DNA of 64,000 nucleotides from Clostridia bacterium (GTDB lineage: Bacteria > Bacillota > Clostridia > UMGS1840 > HGM11507), in assembly GCA_017554615.1 (NCBI GenBank), contig JAFZHY010000023.1:1-64000 (forward strand). The letters run 5' to 3'. Below the pieces are notes generated by a model. That model had not been told where the DNA came from, did no database searches, and worked only from the letters and a program-made list of their open reading frames with translations. The translations under genes were made by a program, and so were the position numbers. Position 1 is the first letter of the stretch, and every line of letters begins with the position of its first letter. Below, piece after piece: positions 9,156 to 16,723 of the stretch.

Positions 9156-10547
9156 TTAATCATAAAAACTATCTATTACATCTTCATCAATAAACAGTTC
9201 TTCCTCCTTTTTATTATTGTTAAAACTAAAGTCGTGATAAAATAAATTTTTCTCACTTTCATATTCCGGCCCTGATAAAATATTTACTAAAAAATATCTT
9301 AAAGCATCAGGTGCGTGTGTTATATCGTGGGGAAACCTTGCAACATCTGATAAATTTTTTTCATCCTTTAAAAGTTTAGGGATGGAATCTATAAGATTTA
9401 CACAACTTCTTGCTATTTTTAGTCGGGAGGTAAGTTTATTATCACAAACCACAGGCTTTAGAAATTCTTTTACTGACAGCCATCCGTTAACACGGTTTTT
9501 GCTTGATTTTACTAAAGGTATACCATAACTTAAAAATATATCCGCAATACTTCTTCCGCTCTCTCTTTGCCTGTTCCACATATCAAAGGGAGCATAAACA
9601 CATCTTATATTCTCGTTTTGTATATATTTTTTTATTTCTTCTGCGGCTTTGGATACTATAATATCCTTTTTATATATCTCTCTGTATACATATACATTAA
9701 GAAATCTGTCCACCCTGTAAAAGTAACAGGCAAACATATCAAGCCCATAGTCAAAAGATGCATAATAGTCATATTCGCTGTCAAATGAAATTTCCATATC
9801 TTCTACTGTATGAAGATTATAGGAAAATTCGCTAAAATAACTTCCTGATGCTATTCCCCACTCGCCCTCTCCTACAATTTTATAACTTAGAGGGTCTTCA
9901 ACTTTTAATTTTTCAAACATCTTAGTATCATCTTCTGATAAAAACTCGTTGTGATAGTAATTCCTTGTTATTGCAAGAATATTTTTATCCTTCCTGTCAA
10001 AAAACCGTTTTTTTATCCACATTTCACACCAGGGGTTTAAAGTTAAGGTGATTTGCGGAAAAAGAGATTTGTCCAAAATTCCCCTTATGGAAAAATCAAG
10101 TTTATTAAAATTTTCTTCATTGTCTACCTGATATGCTTCTTCTATCCATACCCAACACAAGTATCCATGGCTTACAGTTATTGAGGTTATGGAATCGGGG
10201 TTATCAAACCCACGAAACAAAATCTTTTGACCTGTACTCTTAACCGTTATTTCCAATGGGGAAATTTTAAAGTCAAAAAGGTGTGTTACCTTAAGCCTTT
10301 CACATGCTTTTTTAAGTTCGGAAAACTGACTGTCTTTTAAACTGTTATAATATTGTCTTACACATAAAAGATTGGCATTTTTATATTTTAAAAGATGATA
10401 TATAAACCAGAGTGCAGAGGTTGTAGACTTTTTACTTCCTCTTCCTCCTTTTACCACTCTGTATCTTCCTTTAAAATTCCAGAACTCCTTATAGTTTTTC
10501 CCAACAGTTTCTCCTATGTTTACAACTACTTTCTCAATCGCAAACAT
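9156..10547 (-). CDS. terL: Phage terminase large subunit (PBSX/Terminase_3 type)
   Basis: The DNA-packaging motor ATPase and nuclease, 463 residues. Walker A is KGGRGSKKST at residues 33-42 (the KK variant common in Firmicutes PBSX-type terminases), followed by the adenine-binding RQYYNSLKDSQ region near 64-75. Walker B with its catalytic acid is LCWVWIEEA at about 130-138. The RNase-H-like nuclease starts near residue 265 with SFDYGLD, the first metal-binding Asp, and later acidic residues near APFDMW and DITHAPDALRY complete it. The ATG follows an AAAGGGG site with no spacer, which is poor; an alternative start is not obvious. It overlaps the upstream small gene by 14 bp. Confidence 0.92.
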   Translation of the reverse strand: MFAIEKVVVNIGETVGKNYKEFWNFKGRYRVVKGGRGSKKSTTSALWFIYHLLKYKNANLLCVRQYYNSLKDSQFSELKKACERLKVTHLFDFKISPLEITVKSTGQKILFRGFDNPDSITSITVSHGYLCWVWIEEAYQVDNEENFNKLDFSIRGILDKSLFPQITLTLNPWCEMWIKKRFFDRKDKNILAITRNYYHNEFLSEDDTKMFEKLKVEDPLSYKIVGEGEWGIASGSYFSEFSYNLHTVEDMEISFDSEYDYYASFDYGLDMFACYFYRVDRFLNVYVYREIYKKDIIVSKAAEEIKKYIQNENIRCVYAPFDMWNRQRESGRSIADIFLSYGIPLVKSSKNRVNGWLSVKEFLKPVVCDNKLTSRLKIARSCVNLIDSIPKLLKDEKNLSDVARFPHDITHAPDALRYFLVNILSGPEYESEKNLFYHDFSFNNNKKEEELFIDEDVIDSFYD

Positions 10548-10728
10548 CCCCTTTAAAAATTACTGTGGGAAAAGATCCTTCATCCTTTTTTCCTTTTAGG
10601 GTTGTGATACTTAAAATTTCCTTTGCAGCACTTATCTTTACCTTTAAGTCTTCGGCGCCGTAAATTATCTGGCTTAAGGCTTCGAGTGCTTCTTCGGTAT
10701 ATTTTTCGTATCTTTTTTCTTTATCCAT
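10534..10728 (-). CDS. Small packaging protein, possible terminase small subunit
   Basis: A 64-residue protein with a very strong GGGAGGAGG ribosome site, overlapping the start of the large terminase by 14 bp. It is charged and helical (about residues 5-45), and includes a KISAAKEILSI stretch as seen at the C-terminal, oligomerisation part of small terminase subunits. It is much shorter than usual (about 100-180 residues) and lacks a recognisable helix-turn-helix, so it is either a reduced small subunit or a remnant of one. It is the first gene of the module; host sequence starts just upstream. Confidence 0.5.
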   Translation of the reverse strand: MDKEKRYEKYTEEALEALSQIIYGAEDLKVKISAAKEILSITTLKGKKDEGSFPTVIFKGDVCD

Positions 10729-10795
10729 TTCTTTCCTCCTCCCGTGATTTTATTATATATTTTTAAAATTTTATTTTTTCTCATATTCGGATATT

Positions 10796-10821
10796 AAAAA
10801 AAAGGCTCTGTAAAGCCTTTT
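10796..10821 (-). terminator. Rho-independent terminator at phage/host border
   Basis: 8-bp arms AAAAGGCT and AGCCTTTT with a 6-nt loop, followed on the minus strand by eight or more U. With the hairpin at 10846-10876 it insulates the phage genes from the upstream host transcript. Confidence 0.8.
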
Positions 10822-10845
10822 AGAAAACTTATTTTTACTCTTTTT

Positions 10846-10876
10846 AAAAAAATGAAGCCGACATTTTGTCAGCTTC
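10846..10876 (-). terminator. Rho-independent terminator of the YdcZ-type gene
   Basis: 10-bp arms (one G-U pair) GAAGCCGACA and TGTCAGCTTC with a 3-nt loop, followed on the minus strand by seven U. The stem overlaps the stop codon of the transporter gene. Confidence 0.8.
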
Positions 10877-11297
10877 GGTATTTAAAAACTATTACTCCGG
10901 CAACCATAAGAATTATTCCTATATACTTAGTAGCATCAAAAGGTACTTTCTGTGCACCGAAAAGACCAAATGCATCAATTAATGCGGCTACAACAAGTTG
11001 AGAAATAAGTATTACCGAAATAGCAATAGTTGGGCTAAGGTTGGCTATTGAAAGCATTACGGTTACTGTTATAAAAAAACCTATAACTCCGCCTAAAAGA
11101 TATAATTTATTACACTCACCAATTTTTGATATATCCCCTTTGCCAAATAAAAACATACTTATAATTGCAAGTAAAAATGCTGACCCCTGAACAATAAGAT
11201 TAGATTCAAAAAGTCCTATTTTTTCACTTACACGAGTGTTAAACACTCCCTGAATACTCATCAACGCTCCTGAAATTAAAGCAAATATAAATCCCAT
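10869..11297 (-). CDS. DMT-superfamily transporter of the YdcZ/DUF606 family
   Basis: A 142-residue integral membrane protein with about five hydrophobic segments, matching the short DUF606 (YdcZ) half-size members of the drug/metabolite transporter superfamily. The N-terminus has MGFIFALISGALMSIQGVFNTRVSEKIG, the family's conserved Gln/Asn-containing first helix, and the middle has a Pro-containing helix (SPTIAISVILISQL). Such short proteins work as dimers. Substrate is unknown. It is a single gene with its own terminator; the upstream neighbour (hemolysin III) is separated by another terminator. Confidence 0.8.
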   Translation of the reverse strand: MGFIFALISGALMSIQGVFNTRVSEKIGLFESNLIVQGSAFLLAIISMFLFGKGDISKIGECNKLYLLGGVIGFFITVTVMLSIANLSPTIAISVILISQLVVAALIDAFGLFGAQKVPFDATKYIGIILMVAGVIVFKYRS

Positions 11298-11381
11298 ATC
11301 AACACCTCTACTATATTATCTTCCCTAAATAAGTAAATATTCTTTTTTTTATAAAAGTGTATATGGCAAATTTTAAATTAA

Positions 11382-11411
11382 AAAAAACGAAACTTAAAAG
11401 TTCCGTTTTTT
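11382..11411 (-). terminator. Terminator of the MarR-degV-hemolysin III operon
   Basis: A hairpin CGAAACTT/AAGTTCCG extended by A:T pairs, with one mismatch, followed on the minus strand by eight U. It lies 8 bp beyond the hemolysin III stop codon. Confidence 0.7.
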
Positions 11412-11418
11412 AAAATTC

Positions 11419-12093
11419 TTATATAGTATAAAGTAAAATTGCTAAAAAATGCAAAAGACTTGCAATTACAGTAAATATGTGAAAAACTGCATGCATAACA
11501 GGTCTTTTTGCTCCAATTCCATAAAGAACTGCTCCTATGGTATAAGATATACCACCCAATAATATAAGTAAAAATTCCATAGGATGCATAATAAGAGGAA
11601 TTTTATCTATTATTATAATTACGCACCATCCCATAGCAAGATAGCAAATCATTGAAAATTTCTTGTATTTTTTAAGGTCAATAGAATTAAATACTATTCC
11701 AACAATTGCTGCTGCCCACACAATGCCGAATATTGTCCACCCAAGCCATGTGCTGTATTCTCTTATACTGCAAAGAGCAACAGGCGTATATGTTCCTGCT
11801 ATTAAAAAGAAAATTGTGCAGTGGTCTAAAACCTGCATAACTTTTTTCCCTGTAAGTTTCGGGCTTAAAAGGTGGTAGATTGCAGAAATAGTATACATAA
11901 CCGTCATACTCGCACCAAATATTGCTCCACCTATAACACCGTATACTGATTGTTTAATTGCAGCAAATACCACGCATAAGACAATAGAAACTATTCCAAG
12001 GGCTGCGCCCACCATATGAGTAACTGAATTAAATATCTCATTACCTTTTGAATAATTGGGTAAAACTCTGTCTTTTAATTTTGTTCTTGTCAT
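11419..12093 (-). CDS. Hemolysin III family (PAQR-type) membrane protein
   Basis: A 224-residue protein with seven predicted membrane helices. The conserved family motifs are present: an N-terminal ...EIFNSVTHMVGAALG, then SAIYHLL near residue 71, LDHCTIFFLIAGTYTP near 90-105, and the C-terminal HAVFHIFTVIASLLHF near 200. The conserved His, Ser and Asp residues form the metal site known in PAQR proteins. The physiological role in Bacillota is unclear; despite the name, haemolysis is not established for most members. It is the last gene of a three-gene operon with degV (9 bp upstream) and a MarR regulator, which hints at a lipid- or membrane-linked role. Confidence 0.9.
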   Translation of the reverse strand: MTRTKLKDRVLPNYSKGNEIFNSVTHMVGAALGIVSIVLCVVFAAIKQSVYGVIGGAIFGASMTVMYTISAIYHLLSPKLTGKKVMQVLDHCTIFFLIAGTYTPVALCSIREYSTWLGWTIFGIVWAAAIVGIVFNSIDLKKYKKFSMICYLAMGWCVIIIIDKIPLIMHPMEFLLILLGGISYTIGAVLYGIGAKRPVMHAVFHIFTVIASLLHFLAILLYTI

Positions 12094-12102
12094 TATTATC
12101 TC

Positions 12103-12930
12103 CTATTTTTCATAACCTATAAGCATTCCACCATGTTCTGCATAGAAACTGCACAGTATTCCTGTTTTTAAAATTTTTATCTGTGCGCTTTCAAATAAAT
12201 TTAATAATTTTGATTTTAATTCACTTGCTAACTCTTCGTTAAAGCAATGGGATATTATAACCTTTTTACCGGAATATCCGTTTTCTATCATAGATTTTAC
12301 AAGGGCTGACACTGATTTTTTTTCGCCTCTTACTTTTCCCACAGGCTCAAGTGTACCTTCATCACTTGCTTTACCTATAAGGCAGATGCCTAAAATGTTG
12401 GCTATTGCTGCTACTGCATGGCTTACTCTTCCGTTATTTGCAAGATTTTTTAATGATGAAAGAATAAACATAAGCCCTGTATTACTTTTATATTCTTCAA
12501 TTTTCTCACATATTACATCAAAAGAATGTCCTTCTTCTTTTAATTCTTTTATTTTTTCAATTATTAAAGTTAACTCAGGCCCAGCAGAAAGAGAATCTAT
12601 TACATATACTTTTGCCTGAGGGTTTTTATTTATATACATATCTTTTGCAACACAAGCAGAATTATAACTTCCTGATAAACCACTGGTTATAGTAATTGCA
12701 AATATTTCATCAGCGCCATCAAATGCATCCAGCCAGTCTGCGCATGACGGGCAAGAAGAGCCTGATTTCCCTTTATACACCTTTAAAAAGTCTATCATTT
12801 CTTTGGTGTCTACTCCCTCTAAATCAATATATTCATTATCTCCTGCAATAATTTTTAAAGGAACAGATGTAAAATTTACTCCGTCTAAATTAAAAATATC
12901 ACATGATGAATCTGATACAATCTTAAACAT
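12103..12930 (-). CDS. degV: DegV family fatty-acid-binding protein
   Basis: A 275-residue protein with the DegV two-domain layout. The N-terminal MFKIVSDSSCDI and the SSCPSCADWLDAF segment are family features, and ITSGLSGSYNSACVA near residue 80-95 is the conserved serine motif contacting the fatty-acid carboxylate. SLKNLANNGRVSHAVAAIANILGI near 155-180 matches the second conserved helix. Family proteins bind a fatty acid and, as FakB, present it to the kinase FakA; no fakA is in this window. A second, diverged DegV lies at 35071-35958. Here it is in an operon 6 bp after the MarR regulator. Confidence 0.9.
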   Translation of the reverse strand: MFKIVSDSSCDIFNLDGVNFTSVPLKIIAGDNEYIDLEGVDTKEMIDFLKVYKGKSGSSCPSCADWLDAFDGADEIFAITITSGLSGSYNSACVAKDMYINKNPQAKVYVIDSLSAGPELTLIIEKIKELKEEGHSFDVICEKIEEYKSNTGLMFILSSLKNLANNGRVSHAVAAIANILGICLIGKASDEGTLEPVGKVRGEKKSVSALVKSMIENGYSGKKVIISHCFNEELASELKSKLLNLFESAQIKILKTGILCSFYAEHGGMLIGYEK

Positions 12931-12936
12931 AACTTT

Positions 12937-13395
12937 CTACTCTCTACTTTCTATTCTGTTATAAAATTCACTTAAATTACTGATTATTCTTCCGAACACT
13001 TTATAAAAAACATCAAGTTCTTCTTTCGTACACCCTTCGGCGCTTTTATGACTGATAAAGGTAATTATTCTTATAATTTCGTTATATATATCCATACCGT
13101 CATTTGTCATATAATATTTTGCTCTGTACGTTTTATCCTTATCCTCATTATATTTTTCGATAAGTTTCTTTTTCTTTAGGTAGTTTAAATTCTTTGATAT
13201 CCACGCCTTATCTTCTTTACACAGCCAACAAAGTTCGGATGCTGTAAGCCCTCCTGAACTTTTGCCAAGATAAAATATAACATTAAGATGCGCCGCTTTT
13301 AAATCAAGATTATTCATCTCATGGGTTTTAATTTTCATTATGTATTTATACGCAAGATTAATCTTGGTTGTAAACTCTTCATAACGCGAGAGCAT
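12937..13395 (-). CDS. MarR family transcriptional regulator
   Basis: A 152-residue winged-helix regulator. Residues 45-110 form the DNA-binding core: GGLTASELCWLCKEDKAWISKNLNYLKKKKLIEK is the helix-turn-helix, followed by a basic wing (EDKDKTYRAKYYMTNDG). Terminal helices form the dimer interface. Two identical perfect operator-like palindromes flank and overlap its own promoter, so it most likely represses itself and the degV and hemolysin III genes downstream. The effector is unknown; the fatty-acid-binding partner makes a lipid or membrane signal plausible, which is inference. Confidence 0.88.
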   Translation of the reverse strand: MLSRYEEFTTKINLAYKYIMKIKTHEMNNLDLKAAHLNVIFYLGKSSGGLTASELCWLCKEDKAWISKNLNYLKKKKLIEKYNEDKDKTYRAKYYMTNDGMDIYNEIIRIITFISHKSAEGCTKEELDVFYKVFGRIISNLSEFYNRIESRE

Positions 13396-13413
13396 TTTAT
13401 CACCTCTTTTACT

Positions 13414-13469
13414 TTTGTTGAGTTGTCAACAAATTTATTATACCACCCGTTTGTTGAGTTGTCAACAAA
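13414..13469 (-). promoter_or_regulatory. Consensus promoter with two identical MarR-type operators
   Basis: On the minus strand -35 TTGACA (13460-13465), a 17-bp spacer and -10 TATAAT (13437-13442). Two identical 20-bp near-palindromes, TTTGTTGACAACTCAACAAA, lie at 13450-13469 (containing the -35) and 13414-13433 (just downstream of -10, near the start site), 36 bp centre to centre. This arrangement predicts tight autorepression by the adjacent MarR protein. Confidence 0.85.
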
Positions 13470-13477
13470 AATAAGGG

Positions 13478-13507
13478 TAAAAAAAGCACCTGATTTATCA
13501 GGTGCTT
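13478..13507 (-). terminator. Terminator of the LplB/LplC-type permease operon
   Basis: 10-bp perfect arms AAGCACCTGA and TCAGGTGCTT with a 4-nt loop, followed on the minus strand by at least six U, about 20 bp after the last permease gene. Confidence 0.9.
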
Positions 13508-13529
13508 AAAATAAACATAATATGTAATT

Positions 13530-14447
13530 TTAACCTTTAACAGCCCCAAGTGTAAGACCTTTAACAAAGTATTTCTGAAGCCATGGATAAACAACCAAGA
13601 ATGGAAGAACTGATACAAAGATTGTAGCGTTCTTTAATGCTTCCGGAGTAAACTTCATTTGTTCTTCGTTATTAGCGTTCTGACCTGTCATATTAACTAA
13701 CATATCTCTTAAAACAACCTGTAAAGGATATTTTTCAGCATCTGTTAAGTAAATTGAAGGCATAAGGAAACTGTTCCACTGTCCCATAATATAGAATAGT
13801 GAGATAGAAGCGATAGCCGGTTTAGCAAGAGGAATAAAGATTGAAACAAGAATTTTCATTTCACTTGCACCGTCAACAATTGCCGCTTCGTATATTTCGT
13901 TAGGAATTGTTTCAAAGAAACTTCTCATAACGATAAGGTCATATGTCCAGATTAAGTTAGGAATGATAAGTGACCACATAGTGTTAAGCATTCCCAAACT
14001 CTTAACAAGTAAGAAGCCAGGAATCATACCGCCTGAGAAGAACATTGTGATAACAATCATAATCATAACTGGTTTTCTAAATACAAAGTTCTTTCTTGAT
14101 AGAGGGTAGGCTAACATAACTGTCATAATCATACAACAAACTGTACCAACGCCTGTGTAAAGAATAGAGTTGAAATACGCTCTTGGGATTTTAGGTGTTT
14201 CAAGAATTTCCTTATAAGCATCGATGTTGATGTCAACAGGCCAGAAAGAAACAAGACCTGCGTTAATAGCCTGAGTGGAACTTAATGATACACATAATAC
14301 ATACCAAACAGGGTATAATGTGATAAATATAAGGAACACTTGTACAAAAGCATTTAAATAATCAAAGAATGTCCATCTGTCTAATTTATTCTTTTTATTA
14401 CGGAATGCTTTTTCTTCAGCATTCTTTTTTGGTTTAATTAAACTCAT
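13530..14447 (-). CDS. Carbohydrate ABC transporter permease, LplC/YtcP type
   Basis: A 305-residue inner-membrane permease when started at ATG 14445-14447, 4 nt after GGGGGAG; the longer frame back to 14516 would overlap the upstream permease gene. Six membrane helices are expected. The EAA loop that contacts the ATPase is NEIYEAAIVDGASEMKILVSIFIPLAKPA, about residues 190-218. The last 15 residues (YFVKGLTLGAVKG) match the C-terminus typical of CUT1 permeases of the LplC/YtcP branch. It is paired with an LplB-type permease 16 bp upstream. No binding protein and no ATPase are adjacent; a shared MsmX-type ATPase elsewhere is likely. Sugar substrate cannot be read from the sequence. Confidence 0.9.
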   Translation of the reverse strand: MSLIKPKKNAEEKAFRNKKNKLDRWTFFDYLNAFVQVFLIFITLYPVWYVLCVSLSSTQAINAGLVSFWPVDINIDAYKEILETPKIPRAYFNSILYTGVGTVCCMIMTVMLAYPLSRKNFVFRKPVMIMIVITMFFSGGMIPGFLLVKSLGMLNTMWSLIIPNLIWTYDLIVMRSFFETIPNEIYEAAIVDGASEMKILVSIFIPLAKPAIASISLFYIMGQWNSFLMPSIYLTDAEKYPLQVVLRDMLVNMTGQNANNEEQMKFTPEALKNATIFVSVLPFLVVYPWLQKYFVKGLTLGAVKG

Positions 14448-14463
14448 CTCGTTACTCCCCCTA

Positions 14464-15408
14464 TTACCATAAACTTGTTTCGTTAACTTTTTTACTGATT
14501 GTATTAGAAGATACAACGAAGAATAATGCGATTACAGATTCAAATAAACTTACTGCTGTAGAATAAGCATAGTTTGTTTCAAGAATCCCTTTTCTGTAAA
14601 CGAATGTACCGAATATGTCGGCAACTTCATATGTAGCAGGGTTGTAAAGTAACAATACCTGTTCATAACCAACTTTGATAATGTTACCAGATTTCATAAT
14701 GAACATAGTAACAACTGTTGGTAAAATTGCAGGAATTGAAACGTGCCATAAACTCTTAAGTCTTGAACAACCGTCAATTCTTGCTGCTTCGTATAACTGA
14801 GGGTCAACCCCGCCAAGAGCAGCGATATAAATAATAGCACCGCTACCGAAACCATGCCATACCTGTATAAAGATAAGGATGGTTCTGAACCATTCAGGCT
14901 TAACCATAAAGTATATTGCTTCGCCGCCTAATGCTTCAATTAGTTTATTGAAGATACCTGAACTTGGAGAAAGCATATCGATAGCCATTGAACATACAAC
15001 AACCATTGATAACAGTGCAGGTAAATATGTAACAGTCTGAATTGTTTTCTTAAAAGAAACATTTTTAATTTCATTTAAGAACAAAGCAAAAATAATAGGT
15101 ATAGGGAATGACCATACTAAAGATAAAACACCAATCATAAATGTATTTCTAAGTAAAGGCCAGAAGTCACCTGAAGTGAAGAACACCTGGAAGTTGTGGA
15201 ACCAAGGGTCTTCCCAAGGGCTTTCAATTACACCTAAGAAAATACCGTAATCTTTAAACGCAATCTGAATTCCGTACATTGGCCCGTATCTGAAAACAAG
15301 ATAGAAAATAATACCAGGCAGGGCTAACAGAATCAGTTGCCAGTCTTCAGCAATTCTTTTCGCTAAAGATTTCTTTTTAACAACAACTGTCGATGAAACT
15401 TTTGCCAT
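14464..15408 (-). CDS. Carbohydrate ABC transporter permease, LplB type
   Basis: A 314-residue permease of the CUT1 family, LplB branch, with six predicted membrane helices. A basic N-terminus (VVKKKSLAKRIAEDW) precedes helix 1 (LILLALPGIIFYLVF). The EAA motif is QLYEAARIDGCSRLKSLWHVSIPAILPT, about residues 205-232. It is the first gene of a two-permease operon with a consensus promoter and a palindrome in its leader. Typical operons of this type carry an extracytoplasmic sugar-binding lipoprotein and often a two-component sensor; none is seen here, so the pair is an orphan. Confidence 0.9.
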   Translation of the reverse strand: MAKVSSTVVVKKKSLAKRIAEDWQLILLALPGIIFYLVFRYGPMYGIQIAFKDYGIFLGVIESPWEDPWFHNFQVFFTSGDFWPLLRNTFMIGVLSLVWSFPIPIIFALFLNEIKNVSFKKTIQTVTYLPALLSMVVVCSMAIDMLSPSSGIFNKLIEALGGEAIYFMVKPEWFRTILIFIQVWHGFGSGAIIYIAALGGVDPQLYEAARIDGCSRLKSLWHVSIPAILPTVVTMFIMKSGNIIKVGYEQVLLLYNPATYEVADIFGTFVYRKGILETNYAYSTAVSLFESVIALFFVVSSNTISKKVNETSLW

Positions 15409-15709
15409 TTTTTTGTCCCCCTCTAAATAAGCATTGTAACGACTTATAAAGTCTCGTATTTAACAGTACAATTATATTTCAAATTTTCCCATTTGTAAAC
15501 ACGATATTTTAATTTTTATAAAAAAAATTCCAAAAAATTTTATAAAAAACTCTTAAACCACGCAATTTCAGTGCATTCTGGCATTTTATAATTTTTTTAA
15601 AATATGTGAATTTTTCACAATAAAAAAAACAAAAAATTAGTCGTTATGCATCAATTATACATCTAATATAACACAATATTTTAAAAAAGTCAAACAATAT
15701 ATTAAAAAT
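15409..15709. other. 301-bp intergenic region with a promoter, otherwise AT-rich
   Basis: Holds the permease promoter (15471-15499) and a small palindrome. The rest is AT-rich with no ORF; a short hairpin TGTGAA-TTT-TTCACA lies at 15605-15619 and could weakly terminate the creatininase-family gene. I see no RNA gene. Confidence 0.6.
15441..15499 (-). promoter_or_regulatory. Sigma-A promoter of the permease operon, with leader palindrome
   Basis: -35 TTTACA (15494-15499), 17-bp spacer, -10 TATAAT (15471-15476) on the minus strand. Downstream of the start site the palindrome GACTTTATAAGTC (15441-15453) could be an operator. The leader is about 60 nt. Confidence 0.7.
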
Positions 15710-16441
15710 TTACCAAGCTTTATATTCCATTTTATTAAAGGCATCATTTAAATATTCTATACTTTTTTCGGTAAGAATTTTTACCACCTTTTCGCCTTTT
15801 TCTTTAGTTCCTAAAGATGGTTCTCCCCAAACGCCTGTATCGCTGAGTTTTACAAGGGAAATGTAGTTTAAATAATCTCTCGGATAATCGGGAACAAAAT
15901 CTGCTCCGTCTATTTTATCTTTTTTAACAAGTTCTTCTTTTAAATAAAGCATCAGTGAAGTTTCATATTCACAGGCATGAAGATTGTTTTTGCTTTCTAA
16001 AACCTCATTCATTTCCTTTGTTGAAAAAAACTGCAACAAATCTATTTTAACAACTTTTAAATCATCATACATTGCATTAAGTTCTCTTATTACAGGGGTT
16101 GCAATAAATATTCCACCGTGCCCGAGAAGTATGGCAACTCTCTTAAACCCCTGCCCTTTTAAGCAAAGAACTATATCGGATATAACATTATAAAAAGTGG
16201 AAGGGCTCATCCATACACTTCCCTTTTTGCCTTTATGCTCATAGCAGGTGCTTATAGGAAGAGTAGGAAGAAGATATGCTCCTGTTTTTTCTGCTACTCT
16301 TTTTGCAATTTCAGTGGCAACCACACTGTCAGTACATAGTGGAAGATGAGGCCCGTGCTGCTCGGTTGAGCCAATAGGCAGTATTGCAAGGTCGCTTGAT
16401 TTTTCTACAATTTCGTCTGCTGTATTGTTATAATTTAGCAT
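15710..16441 (-). CDS. Creatininase-family amidohydrolase
   Basis: A 243-residue cytosolic metallo-hydrolase of the creatininase fold. The metal site is visible: LPIGSTEQHGPHLPLCTD at about residues 21-38 gives the Glu, His and Asp ligands, and the LLGHGG motif near 108-113 and the HACEYETSL segment near 155-163 supply the remaining ligands. Length is normal for the family, which includes creatininase, MftE-like peptidases and FAPy deformylase-type enzymes; substrate cannot be chosen. It has its own promoter and no partner gene. It reads divergently from the transporter at 16724. Confidence 0.85.
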   Translation of the reverse strand: MLNYNNTADEIVEKSSDLAILPIGSTEQHGPHLPLCTDSVVATEIAKRVAEKTGAYLLPTLPISTCYEHKGKKGSVWMSPSTFYNVISDIVLCLKGQGFKRVAILLGHGGIFIATPVIRELNAMYDDLKVVKIDLLQFFSTKEMNEVLESKNNLHACEYETSLMLYLKEELVKKDKIDGADFVPDYPRDYLNYISLVKLSDTGVWGEPSLGTKEKGEKVVKILTEKSIEYLNDAFNKMEYKAW

Positions 16442-16482
16442 TTTTATTTTCTCCTTTATATAATACTTTTTTATGTATTAAC

Positions 16483-16510
16483 ATTATAACATTTTAAACC
16501 TATAATTCAA
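16483..16510 (-). promoter_or_regulatory. Sigma-A promoter of the creatininase-family gene
   Basis: -35 TTGAAT (16505-16510), 16-bp spacer, -10 TATAAT (16483-16488) on the minus strand. Confidence 0.7.
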
Positions 16511-16530
16511 CCCTTTTTATATTAAATTAA

Positions 16531-16565
16531 AAAATGAGCTTAAGAATATTCTTAAAACTCATTTT
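16531..16565. repeat. 35-bp imperfect palindrome between divergent promoters
   Basis: AAAATGAG and CTCATTTT form the outer arms, TTAAGAAT and ATTCTTAA the inner ones. It lies between the divergent promoters of the creatininase-family gene and the transporter, so it may be an operator for one or both; a terminator makes little sense here. Confidence 0.6.
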
Positions 16566-16657
16566 GAAATTTCCTTTCTTTTATTTTTTCCTTACTTATT
16601 TTATGAAAAACAACTGAATATATTTTAAAAATGCTTACTTTTTTAGTTATTATTCAT

Positions 16658-16686
16658 TTGACTTTTAAAAGTTATTTTGTTATAAT
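16658..16686 (+). promoter_or_regulatory. Sigma-A promoter of the transporter operon
   Basis: -35 TTGACT (16658-16663), 17-bp spacer, -10 TATAAT (16681-16686). The start codon follows about 30 nt after the predicted start site, with AGGGGATG as ribosome site. Confidence 0.85.
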
Positions 16687-16723
16687 TTGTAAGACTTAAA
16701 AATAAAAAAGGGGATGTTTAAAA

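Larger units (their letters stand above)
1..10728 (-). mobile_element. Prophage or phage-derived late gene module (left end outside window)
   Basis: Twelve tightly packed minus-strand genes follow the usual late-gene order of a tailed phage: small packaging protein, large terminase, portal, scaffold, major capsid protein, decoration-like protein, connector, nozzle-like protein, fibre-like protein, coiled-coil protein, baseplate-like protein. All frames are open, so the module is not visibly decayed. No tape-measure protein, sheath or long-tail genes are seen, which suggests a short tail, but genes beyond the left edge are unseen. At the right end the module stops at the first packaging gene and host-type genes begin about 140 bp away; no integrase, repressor or replication gene is present here. 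I see no attachment-site repeat. Phage identity is firm from the terminase, portal and coat; morphotype is inference. Confidence 0.85.

Noticed and set aside
13409-13618. 69-codon ORF on the minus strand over the MarR operator region
   Set aside because: It runs through promoter, operators and terminator and into the permease gene in another frame.
15605-15619. Rex-type operator TGTGAA-TTT-TTCACA
   Set aside because: Spacing is shorter than the Rex consensus and it lies downstream of a gene, so a weak terminator hairpin is the simpler reading.
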